NCBI GenBank assembly: GCA_949289125.1
Contig: CASEME010000020.1
Coordinates: forward strand, 24,552 to 88,551
Direction of reading: 5' to 3'
DNA length: 64,000 nt
Source: an uncultured Eubacteriales bacterium
GTDB lineage: Bacteria; Bacillota; Clostridia; Christensenellales; CAG-314
Every line of letters starts with the position of its first letter. The first letter of the stretch is position 1. Below the pieces are notes generated by a model. It saw only the letters and a program-made list of their open reading frames with translations. It had not been told where the DNA came from and searched no databases. A program made the translations under genes and the position numbers. Below are positions 36,859-45,116 of the stretch, piece after piece.

Positions 36859-37110
36859 TTAGCCATTGAGGCCGCGTGCCTGTCTGTCCATGTCTTCTAT
36901 TACAATGTCGTATATTTCACCCAAAGTTGCACAGTACTGCAACACCAACCAAGGTTCATTGGTATGGAAGTGAATCTTCACCAATTCGTCGTCGCCTACT
37001 GCCAACAAGCAGTCTCCGTCAAAATTCTTTTTGAAGTATTTGCTTATCTCAAGGTCGTCTAAGTCCTTGCCTTCAATAAGCAACTGCGTATCGTATTTAT
37101 ATTGCAACAT
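36859..37110 (-). CDS. Stand-alone FakA/DAK-phosphatase C-terminal-like domain
   Basis: 83 residues from ATG 37110 (GGGGG RBS). It matches the last segment of YloV/FakA (fatty acid kinase subunit A): YKYDTQLLIEGKD, GDDELVKIHFHTNEP and LGEIYDIVIEDMDRQ. The DAK kinase domains that normally precede it are absent. Either a split gene whose other parts are elsewhere or a free regulatory domain. Confidence 0.75.
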   Translation of the reverse strand: MLQYKYDTQLLIEGKDLDDLEISKYFKKNFDGDCLLAVGDDELVKIHFHTNEPWLVLQYCATLGEIYDIVIEDMDRQARGLNG

Positions 37111-37171
37111 AATATAAGCCCCCACCTATATTTTACTTAATTACATCTTTTGTATCAATATTACTACAAAA

Positions 37172-37211
37172 ATAAAACAGCGTCTGCCAATCAACCCGCA
37201 AACGCTGTTAA
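37172..37211 (-). terminator. Terminator of rpsF-ssb-rpsR
   Basis: Minus-strand stem AACAGCGT / ACGCTGTT with an 18-nt loop, then TTATTTTT. Confidence 0.7.
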
Positions 37212-37277
37212 CTTTGTGTAAATAATTTTATCGTTTACCGATTGTAATAGACTTTGTATTCTTACACGCCGCACCAA

Positions 37278-37523
37278 TTAGTCTGCAACGTAAGGAATAA
37301 GAGCCATTTGTCTTGCACGCTTTACAGCAACTGCAAGCTCTCTTTGGTGTTTTGCACAAAGACCGGTCATTCTTCTGGGCAAAATTTTACCTTTTTCGGT
37401 CAAAAATTTGCGAAGTTTAGCCACGTCTTTGTAATCTATGCCTTCTGCCTTTTCCAAACAAAAAGTACATACCTTTCTGCGAGAAGGTTTTCTCATAGGC
37501 TTTTTGAACTCTTTATTTTCCAT
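37278..37523 (-). CDS. rpsR: Ribosomal protein bS18
   Basis: 81 residues. The core [20 protein letters not shown] and [20 protein letters not shown] is diagnostic. Cys in CTFC and LCAKH make a zinc-binding (C+) form likely. 30S subunit platform protein; third gene of the S6-SSB-S18 operon, 24 bp after ssb. Confidence 0.97.
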   Translation of the reverse strand: MENKEFKKPMRKPSRRKVCTFCLEKAEGIDYKDVAKLRKFLTEKGKILPRRMTGLCAKHQRELAVAVKRARQMALIPYVAD

Positions 37524-37547
37524 TATCTTATTCTCCTTATTACTGTA

Positions 37548-37961
37548 TTAGAAGGGCATATCGTCATCACCGTCATCGGTTATCTCTTGCAAAGAGTCTA
37601 TCGAATCACGACGAACGGGATTAGATTGTTGTCCCTGATTGCCCGAGCCGCCTGCACGGTTGAGAAACTCCACTTGGTCAGCTCTGATGTCTACAGTTTG
37701 ACGTTTTACTCCGTCTTTTTCGTAACTGCCGGTTTGAATACTGCCCACTACCGCTACTTTGCTGCCCTTGGTAAGATACTTAACGCAGTTTTGCGCCAAA
37801 GCGTCCCAAGCAACTATGCTGATAAAGTCTGCGGCATTGGACTCGTTGTTTCTGTTAAATCTGTTGACGGCTATTGTAAAGCGACAGTTGGTGTGTCCCG
37901 AATCGAACGTGGTCGCCATAGGATCTGCCGTAAGATTACCAATCAGAAAAACTTTGTTCAT
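37548..37961 (-). CDS. ssb: Single-stranded DNA-binding protein
   Basis: 137 residues. The OB fold starts MNKVFLIGNLTADP; the acidic tail ends DDDMPF, the partner-binding tip of SSB. It coats single-stranded DNA in replication and repair. Between rpsF and rpsR, the usual Firmicutes order. Confidence 0.97.
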   Translation of the reverse strand: MNKVFLIGNLTADPMATTFDSGHTNCRFTIAVNRFNRNNESNAADFISIVAWDALAQNCVKYLTKGSKVAVVGSIQTGSYEKDGVKRQTVDIRADQVEFLNRAGGSGNQGQQSNPVRRDSIDSLQEITDDGDDDMPF

Positions 37962-37975
37962 ACTTTGTACCGTCC

Positions 37976-38257
37976 TTACTTAACTGTTACAAGGTGACGC
38001 ATTACGCCATCGGTGATGTTGAGTACACGTTCTACTTCCTGAGGAAGAGTTGCTTCGGAAGTAAAGTTGACCAACACATAATAACCTTCGGACTTGTAGT
38101 TGATAGGATATGCCAATTTCTTAGCGCCCCACTTGTCCACGTTGTCAACAGTACCACCGTTGTCCGTAACTACCGCATTTACCTTGTTGACAATAGCTTC
38201 TTTAGCTTCGTCTGTAAGGGAATTGTCGATAATGTACAAAAGTTCGTAACTGTTCAT
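37976..38257 (-). CDS. rpsF: Ribosomal protein bS6
   Basis: 93 residues: YELLYIIDNSLTDE, GGTVDNVDKWGAKKLAYPI and VERVLNITDGVMRHL. Binds 16S rRNA together with S18. AGGAGG RBS; first gene of the operon. Confidence 0.97.
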   Translation of the reverse strand: MNSYELLYIIDNSLTDEAKEAIVNKVNAVVTDNGGTVDNVDKWGAKKLAYPINYKSEGYYVLVNFTSEATLPQEVERVLNITDGVMRHLVTVK

Positions 38258-38331
38258 ACTTATATCCTCCTTATGGTCTTATTTGGCCACAGCATTAGGC
38301 TGTAGCAAGGTTGCTTTTATCAAGCTGGAAA
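38258..38331 (-). promoter_or_regulatory. rpsF leader with hairpin, possible S6:S18 autoregulatory site
   Basis: The 5' leader between promoter and rpsF can form CTACAGC-CTAAT-GCTGTGG. Many Bacteria control this operon by S6:S18 binding to a leader hairpin; match to that motif is only suggested here. Confidence 0.4.
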
Positions 38332-38360
38332 ATTATATCACTTTGTACAAGATTTTGCAA
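38332..38360 (-). promoter_or_regulatory. Promoter of rpsF operon
   Basis: Minus strand TTGCAA, 17-bp spacer, TATAAT. Confidence 0.8.
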
Positions 38361-38429
38361 GTGTTTTTGCCACCTTATTGCAAAGCTGCCCTTTTGTGGG
38401 CATTTTTTTGTTGCACAAGTACATATATA

Positions 38430-38457
38430 TTGACTTTTTTGGCTGATTCTATATAAT
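38430..38457 (+). promoter_or_regulatory. Promoter of tRNA-Arg(CCT)
   Basis: TTGACT, 16-bp spacer, TATAAT, 77 bp before the tRNA. Confidence 0.75.
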
Positions 38458-38534
38458 ATAACGTGTTACACACAGCAACTGGTCAATATGCAAAGCCAAC
38501 TCACTTGTTCCAACAATACAACACTACCAAATTT

Positions 38535-38609
38535 GTTTCCGTAGTTAAATGGATATAACAATGCCCTCCTAAGGCATCGTTTCGGGTTCGACTCCCGACG
38601 GGAACGCCA
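38535..38609 (+). tRNA. tRNA-Arg (anticodon CCT)
   Basis: 75 nt with CCA. Acceptor GTTTCCG pairs with CGGGAAC (one G-U). Anticodon loop CTCCTAA in TGCC/GGCA gives CCT. T arm CGGGTTCGACTCCCG. Its 3' 44 nt are repeated at 41616-41659, so it is an integration target. Confidence 0.95.
38566..38609 (+). repeat. attL-like direct repeat inside tRNA-Arg(CCT)
   Basis: 44 bp from the anticodon loop to CCA, identical to 41616-41659. This is the standard footprint of tRNA-targeted site-specific integration. Confidence 0.93.
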
Positions 38610-38612
38610 AAA

Positions 38613-38651
38613 AAACAAGTGGCTGTCGTTATTGACAACCACTTGTTTTGT
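38613..38651 (+). terminator. Terminator after tRNA-Arg(CCT)
   Basis: Stem ACAAGTGGCTGTC / GACAACCACTTGT with a small mismatch, then TTTTG. It lies within the inserted element. Confidence 0.75.
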
Positions 38652-38764
38652 ATTATTTAGTTACCATACAATGTTACAAAATAAATCATATTAATGTAGC
38701 GGAAGTACAATTTGACAGCTTTATTAAATTTTGATTTATATTTTGCCTATTTTGCCGAAATGAA

Positions 38765-39481
38765 TTATGCTTGTGCATTTACATAATCAATTACTACATT
38801 AATCGGTATACAATATGCTATTCCATAAACTACATTGCCAAGATTATCTTTTGTCCTAAATGTAGTAATACCGATAAGCAAGCCATATTCATTTAGTAAT
38901 GCTCCGCCACTATTGCCTTCTGCAATAGTTAGGTCACACTGTATTACTTCACGTTTTACTCCATCATATGTAACGTTTAATAAAGGTATTCCTATTATCC
39001 CTTTGGACATAGAAAGTCCATAATTTATAGTATTACCTATCGCATATACCGTATTTCCACTTCTTAACGTAGATGAATCACCTATTTGAAGTGGTTTAAC
39101 TTGAATTGTATCATCCGCAATCTTCAATACTGCAATGTCTAATTCTACATTGTATTTGATTAGTTCAACTTCTCTATAATCATCTTCATTGGCAAAGCGT
39201 ATTTCATATTCTTCAAACAAATGCACGACACCCAACTGCTTATATGTCACAATATGTGCATTAGTTACTAATGTACCTTGCTCATCTATGAATTCAGCAG
39301 TACCAAAGCTTTCCCCAATACTTTTCGATGATGCCTTGAGTTCCACAATGCTATTTATATTGTCATAGTATATATTTTCTGCAGTTGGACTATTGTTAAT
39401 GTTTGCAATAAATAATACAATTGCTATAATCACTACAATGGCTATAACTCCAAATATTATTCCTATTTTACTTTTTGACAT
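38765..39481 (-). CDS. Membrane-anchored trypsin-like serine protease (DegP/S1C type)
   Basis: 238 residues. One N-terminal TM (~7-27) places the rest outside the cell. Catalytic triad by motif: His in TNAHIV (~75), Asp in LDIAVLKI (~113), Ser in AEGNSGGAL (~190). There is no PDZ domain. Shorter than HtrA proteins, near the minimal S1C domain. Encoded in the tRNA-inserted element with a toxin-like gene upstream, so cargo processing is possible but unproven. Confidence 0.85.
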   Translation of the reverse strand: MSKSKIGIIFGVIAIVVIIAIVLFIANINNSPTAENIYYDNINSIVELKASSKSIGESFGTAEFIDEQGTLVTNAHIVTYKQLGVVHLFEEYEIRFANEDDYREVELIKYNVELDIAVLKIADDTIQVKPLQIGDSSTLRSGNTVYAIGNTINYGLSMSKGIIGIPLLNVTYDGVKREVIQCDLTIAEGNSGGALLNEYGLLIGITTFRTKDNLGNVVYGIAYCIPINVVIDYVNAQA

Positions 39482-39591
39482 CTAACTCCTACATGTAAAG
39501 TATAACAATTTTCTAGCTTATTAAGTTCATAATTATTACGTATACTTATAACATATAAATAGTATGCTTTTCAGTATTCAGTATATCTATA

Positions 39592-40065
39592 CTATTTATA
39601 TATATTGTAAATTGTTCTATAATCTAATTTAGTATCAGCATTAATTTGCTCAAATTTTATATTTTTTGTTACTGACAACTCAGAATATTGTACAGTTTCC
39701 ACACCACTAATAAACATTTTGATCTCATACTCATTGTCAATCAAATATCTAATCGTTTTTTTTGCAGTGTAAAATACATTAGCAAATTCATCAAAATTTT
39801 CATTATTTTGAAAATTATTCAACGGCTGTTGCAAAAGGATAAACATAGAATCAAAATAATATGTATATCCATTAGCGTTTTCATATTTTCCCCAATAACC
39901 AAATTCAACATTTTCATTGCCAAAATAATTTTGTTGTTCAATATTTTCAAAAGACCGGAAATAGCTATATTCCCCATTTTCTTTCAAATCAAATATTTTT
40001 TTTATTTTAACAAGATCGTGCTGTTTTATTAGCTTGTTTGTTGTTATAAATAGCACATCGCTCAT
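39592..40065 (-). CDS. Unknown protein of the tRNA-Arg element
   Basis: 157 residues from ATG 40065 (a GTG at 40077 overlapping the preceding TGA is also possible). Rich in Asn, Tyr, Phe and Glu; no TM or signal peptide. Blocks NENVEFGYWGKYENANGYTY and AKKTIRYLIDNEYEIKMFIS. It follows the toxin-like gene with no gap, which is the place where an immunity protein would sit. No family recognised. Confidence 0.6.
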   Translation of the reverse strand: MSDVLFITTNKLIKQHDLVKIKKIFDLKENGEYSYFRSFENIEQQNYFGNENVEFGYWGKYENANGYTYYFDSMFILLQQPLNNFQNNENFDEFANVFYTAKKTIRYLIDNEYEIKMFISGVETVQYSELSVTKNIKFEQINADTKLDYRTIYNIYK

Positions 40066-40077
40066 AGTTCGTTCCAC

Positions 40078-41232
40078 TCAAATAGAATAATAATATGAAT
40101 GCACTGTAAATCCATTTACGCTCATATGTGATTTGTTTGACAGGGTTGCGTGATAATGAGGCAGTCCCTTAAAGTCCAATGATGTACCAAAACCATTAAA
40201 TGCTTTTACTATTACTTCTAAAGCATCTGTTGATTTTTCTGTTAGTGAACTCCATCCTAATGTAGACATTTTTAGAGCCATCGCATTAATAGTATACCGA
40301 TTTGTCAAATCAACTAATATTGGGCCAGAAGCATTGTTGTATTTAACTACGTGAAAATATATCTCAGGATCTTTCTTCTTTCTTTCTGAATCAGTGATAT
40401 CTGTAATCGCTTCCTTCGTATCATCATTCCATTTTGCATACGTAATATTGTTTTGCATTGTGACTTCTATACCAGGATATGCCTTTTCCCACATTTCAAC
40501 AGTTATTGCAACACCGGCCGCTATTGCCGCAGTAATACTTGCATATCCAGCTATGGTCAATGCACTGGCTGCAGAAACAGTTGAAGCAGTAGCAACACCA
40601 GCAGCGACTACTGCAGGAGTAGCTGCTCCGCATGTAACTGCACAAACTGCTACAACTGCAACCACTACAGCTGCTACAGCAACTACTGTTGCTACTGTCT
40701 TTAGCAAATTGCTAAACCATCCACAATTTTGTATCAATCCTGCATCTCTCATTTCACTCAACAAAATGCCTTCGCCATTTACATTCATAACAGCGTCGAT
40801 ATTACCTTCGTCATCGTAAAATGCGACACCTGTTAGTTTATCAATGCTTATTTATCCCAATTCATTAATCATCAACGCTGTAATGGTTACAACATTTGTT
40901 TCTGCATCGTATGTAAATTCATAGCTTATTGACGCATCTTGCAATTGCTCAGACTCTTCAACACTAAGATTGTCTATTTCATTCAACAAATCAGAGCTTA
41001 TCTTTTGCTCTCCTGTGAATGTAGTCAACTCACCTTCGTGTTTCAGTTCTGCATTTTCAAACTCTGCCAATACAGATTGATTATCAATCGTTGAATAAGT
41101 TAATTCAATATCACGTACGTTTACATTGTCTTTGTTAACTGTACTAAACAGATACCACACCGTAAAAATAACGGCTAAACTCAAAGCAACGATAACAAAG
41201 ATAATTGATTTTTTGCTTTTTATTGTAATCAT
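40078..41232 (-). pseudogene. Toxin-like membrane/secreted protein split by in-frame TAA
   Basis: One frame of 384 codons with a single TAA at 40852-40854. Part 1 (126 aa) has an N-terminal TM (~10-30) and an extracellular beta-rich region ending LMINELG. After the stop the same frame goes on ISIDKLTGVAFYDDEGNIDA, then GILLSEMRDAGLIQNCGWF, a long Val/Ala-rich hydrophobic stretch (~75 residues, two or more helices) and a C-terminal domain with LPHYHATLSNKSHMS. ATG 40788 lacks a well-placed RBS, so a separate start is doubtful. Layout fits a secreted pore-forming or polymorphic-toxin-like protein; this is inference. Confidence 0.65.
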
Positions 41233-41260
41233 ATTTCCTCCTATTATTTTAATTTAATAC

Positions 41261-41289
41261 ATTATAGCAATTCCAATATATATAGTCAA
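41261..41289 (-). promoter_or_regulatory. Promoter of the element's operon
   Basis: Minus strand TTGACT, 17-bp spacer, TATAAT; AGGAGG RBS follows before the 41232 start. Confidence 0.82.
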
Positions 41290-41615
41290 TATTAACACAA
41301 AAAATTGAATATCTCGACAAATCTCGCTGTTATAATGTTTATTTGGACAAATTGCCTTATCATATCACATTTTCGTGTTTATTCCAACTAGATTGTGACA
41401 GCAAGGCTTAAGCTAAAGTTTTAAGTTAAAAAGTTTTTTTGTCTTTTAAAAAGTATAAAAAAAGTATAAATTTTAATATAAAAGTTATTTTGAAATAGGA
41501 AAAATAATGTGAATTTTGAATAACAAGTGCTGTTTTGCGTGCAAAAATACTCATTTTAGGGCTTATTTTGCACGATATTTTGAGTTATTTACAATATTTT
41601 AGTTAAAAATCGTGA
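41290..41615. other. AT-rich right end of the element without genes
   Basis: No gene. Contains an inverted repeat CGTGCAAAAATA / TATTTTGCACG (41538-41574) close to the right 44-bp repeat, possibly a recombinase or regulator site. Confidence 0.5.
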
Positions 41616-41659
41616 CTCCTAAGGCATCGTTTCGGGTTCGACTCCCGACGGGAACGCCA
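41616..41659 (+). repeat. attR-like direct repeat (3' half of tRNA-Arg CCT)
   Basis: 44 bp identical to 38566-38609; no 5' tRNA half is present here. Confidence 0.93.
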
Positions 41660-41667
41660 GTGCTCGC

Positions 41668-41711
41668 GCACGGCTGACTATGTATTAGCTTAGTTGGCTG
41701 TGCGTTGTTTT
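41668..41711 (+). terminator. Original tRNA terminator beyond the element
   Basis: 12-bp stem GCACGGCTGACT / AGTTGGCTGTGC (with G-U pairs), then GTTGTTTT, just after the right repeat. Confidence 0.75.
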
Positions 41712-41947
41712 ATATAAAATAATGTCAACATATAATGGCAGAAAAAGACATTGTTTTGCTCAACAAAAAAAAGTGACAAATGTCACTTCTTTGCTAACGC
41801 TTTTTATTATGTTTTTCGTTTAATCTAAAAAACAATTATTTTAATTTGCGTACAAGCTGTTTTGACAATACATAATGTTTTCAAAATTTCCAATTTCACG
41901 CTTATGTGTAATGTATAATAGTTATTTTAAAAATTGCTTTCGGTCTT

Positions 41948-42436
41948 CTAAATATTTGGAGACAGGACATAGTCATATATGTAAACCTCGAGTCCCGGCA
42001 CCGGAAAAGGAGGCTTTTCATACTTGGCACCTGCCGGCAACGTACACAAATATTTTGCGGGATTTCTATCTCTCCATTCTTTAAGGACTTGTACCTGGTT
42101 CCTTACTTTCATTATATCTGTCCATTCGTCAAAATACTTCAATGCGTCATTATATACTTGTTCAGTAGAATAGACTGTTAGCAGACAATAGAAATGACCA
42201 TAATCAGAACAATCCCACTTGCATGCTCCTACTATTGAAATACCTGCTCGCACATAATAATCTCCCTTACAATCCCAACAACCTTGTACATCGAAGATAA
42301 GTACAAATCCGGTTTCTATTTGCTTAGTCCAGTGTTGTCTGCGACCTTCACGAGTGTATCCATTGGCTTTGAGTAATTTGTTTAATTCTTTTACAAATTG
42401 TTCTTTGGGTACTTGGGGAAATACGTATTCTTGCAT
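41948..42436 (-). CDS. DUF4304-like protein
   Basis: 162 residues from ATG 42436. Pattern LLKANGYTREGRRQHWTKQI followed by a hydrophobic strand and GDYYVRAGISIVGAC fits DUF4304, a small family of unknown role found in accessory regions beside toxin immunity-like genes. Cytosolic by prediction. Monocistronic. Confidence 0.6.
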   Translation of the reverse strand: MQEYVFPQVPKEQFVKELNKLLKANGYTREGRRQHWTKQIETGFVLIFDVQGCWDCKGDYYVRAGISIVGACKWDCSDYGHFYCLLTVYSTEQVYNDALKYFDEWTDIMKVRNQVQVLKEWRDRNPAKYLCTLPAGAKYEKPPFPVPGLEVYIYDYVLSPNI

Positions 42437-42623
42437 AACTTTCCTTTTGAATATATTACATATATTGCTCACAATTCTAATTGCTTGTCACCAACAAGGT
42501 GCTCGTACTTTGCCTTAAATTAGACAGATATAATCAACTTAACTACACCTACTTTTACAATCCTGTGTACGTGTTTGTCTAACAGCAACGCGCATGCCCG
42601 AACTTAGCACATATCATCTGATG

Positions 42624-42866
42624 TTAGTCTTTGTCAAAGCCTCGTGGACGTTTTAGCAGTCTGGAACGCTTTGAACTATTACACAACTCACGTTGTCGCT
42701 GGTATTTCATATGCGTATCTGCATGATGACCGCAAGCTTTGGTAACAAGCATATTGAGTTTACCCTCAATTAGATCGTTATCATCCGTGCTACTTTCTCC
42801 GCTTTTTGTTGGGAAAGTACCTGTATTTTGAATCGCCTTGATAATATCTATATTTTTGATGGTCAT
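42624..42866 (-). CDS. Small unknown protein downstream of 4TM gene
   Basis: 80 residues from ATG 42866 with a perfect AAGGAGG RBS. Soluble; Ser/Thr-rich middle and a very basic C-terminal tail (SSKRSRLLKRPRGF). Directly follows the 4TM gene by 11 bp in the same direction, so they are co-transcribed. No family recognised. Confidence 0.6.
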   Translation of the reverse strand: MTIKNIDIIKAIQNTGTFPTKSGESSTDDNDLIEGKLNMLVTKACGHHADTHMKYQRQRELCNSSKRSRLLKRPRGFDKD

Positions 42867-42877
42867 AAGTATCCTCC

Positions 42878-43414
42878 TTACAATAAATTGCACAAAATAG
42901 TACACCCGACAAGTACCACATAGGCAATGATACCAAACACAACAACCACAAATCTTTTTGCCTTTTGCTCCACTATGGGTGTATTGTTGCTTACACATTG
43001 CGTATATGACAAAATAAGCATAGTGTTCATTTGGTTAGTTGTCGTGTTGATTGCCAAATATTCATTCAGATTAAACCCTTCAAAGTTTTGCACACGCAAA
43101 GTATAGTAAGTGCGCACGTTGATTATCAATATGGACAATACCAAGCAATAACAAATAGTCATAATGGACAAAATAAAAAACACAAGTGCAAACACCTGAC
43201 CAACATTGACAGGAGCAGACGTTATGCCCAAATAAATTTTGTCCCAATCCAATGTCTGAATATAAAAAGGCAACACTGCCACTATTACAGAAATAAGTAT
43301 GCTTGCTCGAGTCTCTATTGACCTTGCTCTTGCAAAAAGTTCGTTATGCTCGTTTTGTAATGCATTCAACAAATTGGATGTAAAATCCTCACCTTTAGTC
43401 TGTTTTTTAGCCAT
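42878..43414 (-). CDS. Four-TM protein with soluble N-terminus, SLATT/Abi-like layout
   Basis: 178 residues. A charged N-terminal segment (ALQNEHNELFARARSIETRA) leads into TM1 ~37-55, TM2 ~70-95, TM3 near 95-105 and TM4 ~155-176; between lies a soluble stretch with FNLNEYLAIN. The order of an Arg/Glu-rich helix followed by TM pairs is like small membrane effectors linked to defence systems, but no diagnostic motif is present. Confidence 0.6.
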   Translation of the reverse strand: MAKKQTKGEDFTSNLLNALQNEHNELFARARSIETRASILISVIVAVLPFYIQTLDWDKIYLGITSAPVNVGQVFALVFFILSIMTICYCLVLSILIINVRTYYTLRVQNFEGFNLNEYLAINTTTNQMNTMLILSYTQCVSNNTPIVEQKAKRFVVVVFGIIAYVVLVGCTILCNLL

Positions 43415-43573
43415 AGTAAATTTCCCTTTCCGTAGTCAATAAGCGTATTTTGTACAACATTTTGCATTGTTGATATTTCTATTCTAATGTCCTTACTTCT
43501 TACATTGAGTGATATATTTTTACATAATTGCAACTCAACAGCTCAACATACAAATTGAATATATACACTTATG

Positions 43574-44107
43574 CTATTTGCTCAACTGCTCTACTATGCT
43601 GTACAGTATGCTTTTGTCAGCTTCACTGCTCCAAAACTGTGCCATTGCTTGCAATTTACAGTTAATCTCGCTATCCGACAAACCGTTGCTACGATAAATA
43701 ATGGTCAACAACGCATTTGCCCAAGCCTCGTCTGATGTATTTATGGCTTGCAACAAACTGTCCTTTATAATTTCCCTAAACTGTGTAAAGTTGTCTGCAA
43801 CAAAACTTGCCATCTCCACACTACCAGGCCAGTTGATATCCTGTAGCCACATTAACATTTCATTGTAAACATCTGCAACATTGTTGATACCTCTACTAAT
43901 CAACACAAGTGCAAAAGCTCGCCAATATTTTTTTTGACAAAAGGGTTGTAAACCAATATGAGTAAATTGCCTAACAAAAAACGCATTGGGTAAAGAGCTG
44001 CGTGCAAACAATAATATATTTTCTCTGCCAACTAAATGATGGGTTTCGGACAAAAGATGCAGTTGTTTTTTCCAATCAAAAGTATGTTGCATAGTATTTG
44101 TTGCCAT
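43574..44107 (-). CDS. DUF5071-like protein
   Basis: 177 residues. The segment MLMWLQDINWPGSVEMASFV followed by IIKDSLLQAINTSDEAWANALL matches the DUF5071 pattern (W-DxNWPGA then an A-x3-DxxW block). Helical and cytosolic. No good RBS is visible. Function unknown. Confidence 0.65.
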   Translation of the reverse strand: MATNTMQHTFDWKKQLHLLSETHHLVGRENILLFARSSLPNAFFVRQFTHIGLQPFCQKKYWRAFALVLISRGINNVADVYNEMLMWLQDINWPGSVEMASFVADNFTQFREIIKDSLLQAINTSDEAWANALLTIIYRSNGLSDSEINCKLQAMAQFWSSEADKSILYSIVEQLSK

Positions 44108-44430
44108 AGAGTTGTGTTAATAAATGTGTAGTTTTGCAAAAATAACTTTTATGAAAGTACCACTATTTCCTTGCTTTTGCACCTTGCCACAACTTGCAAA
44201 AATAACGGATTGTTTCGCAACTTTATATTATCATACAAATTATGCAAAGTCAATATCAACAGAAAAAACTACGTGTGGACTACAGCGCACAACTGAAAAC
44301 AAGCAACACCGCACTTGCTATTGCACCTACTACACAAGTACATTGTTGCAAAGGTATTGACACTGTTGTTATTTCCTTTGTATAATTTGTTATAAGTAAT
44401 TTAATTAGTCGGGTACGCGAGGTTGGATTG
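44108..44430. other. Intergenic region between divergent genes
   Basis: No gene supported; carries the promoter at 44357-44386. Confidence 0.5.
44357..44386 (+). promoter_or_regulatory. Consensus promoter
   Basis: TTGACA, 18-bp spacer, TATAAT, 44 bp before the next start codon. Confidence 0.82.
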
Positions 44431-44880
44431 ATGGTAGATTATTTATCGACAATAGAAAAGGGATTGATTATTGAAAACCCCAAAATTGTATTGCCTTGGA
44501 ATTTGCAGAAGAAAGAGTTGTTTGACAAGTTCAAAGATATCAATACAGTAAACGAAAACTACTATACTATCAAAATAGTTTTGGCAGGAATAAATTTTGT
44601 TAACTGCGCAGGACTTCATTTTGAAAAAGAAAAACTAACACAAATTGACTTGTTTGATGACACAAACAGTTGTACGGAAACAGCTGTGGGTAAGATTTTT
44701 GACAGCAATCAGTCGGTATTAGAAAACTTGTTGGGCAAACCCACAAGAAATAAATTGTTGGAAAAACTTAAAGAAGTGGACAAACAATATAAGTGGCAAT
44801 TTGGGCACATAACAATAATACATAAATTGTGGGACAGATTTGGAATAGAAGAGGTTTTGAAAGTATACATAAATAGTTAG
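44431..44880 (+). CDS. Unknown cytosolic protein, immunity-like size
   Basis: 149 residues from ATG 44431 (GAGG 9 bp upstream). Acidic, no TM or signal. Blocks IIENPKIVLPWNLQKKELFD and TIIHKLWDRFGIEEV. Size and acidity resemble SUKH/immunity-type proteins but no motif confirms it. Confidence 0.65.
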   Translation: MVDYLSTIEKGLIIENPKIVLPWNLQKKELFDKFKDINTVNENYYTIKIVLAGINFVNCAGLHFEKEKLTQIDLFDDTNSCTETAVGKIFDSNQSVLENLLGKPTRNKLLEKLKEVDKQYKWQFGHITIIHKLWDRFGIEEVLKVYINS

Positions 44881-45055
44881 TAAATTGATTAACTCAATTT
44901 ACTATAAGTGTTTTTTGGAGCATCGTATACTGAAAATTTGTGCAACAAACAAAGTTAAAAACGGCAAATATCGGCAAAAATAGCCATATTACACTTTTGT
45001 TATACGCTACAAAAGCACAATGCACAAATAACATCATTTTCATATTTGGTCGCGC

Positions 45056-45084
45056 TTGACATAGCATACGCAACATAGTATCAT
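45056..45084 (+). promoter_or_regulatory. Promoter of MFS gene
   Basis: TTGACA, 17-bp spacer, TATCAT. Confidence 0.75.
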
Positions 45085-45116
45085 AACGTGGATATAATTT
45101 GAGCGTGGTCAAAAAA

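Larger units (their letters stand above)
38610..41659. mobile_element. 3.05-kb genomic element inserted at tRNA-Arg(CCT), no integrase
   Basis: Bounded by the 44-bp direct repeat. It is visibly more AT-rich than the flanks and all genes run on the minus strand. It carries a protease, a small unknown and an interrupted toxin-like gene. No recombinase, replication or transfer gene is present. After the right repeat lies a 12-bp-stem terminator that probably ended the tRNA before insertion. Likely a satellite-like or decayed island moved by an integrase in trans. Confidence 0.85.

Noticed and set aside
40078..40788. Independent gene starting at ATG 40788
   Set aside because: No RBS at proper distance, and the frame upstream reads as continuous protein up to the TAA; treated as the second part of one interrupted gene.
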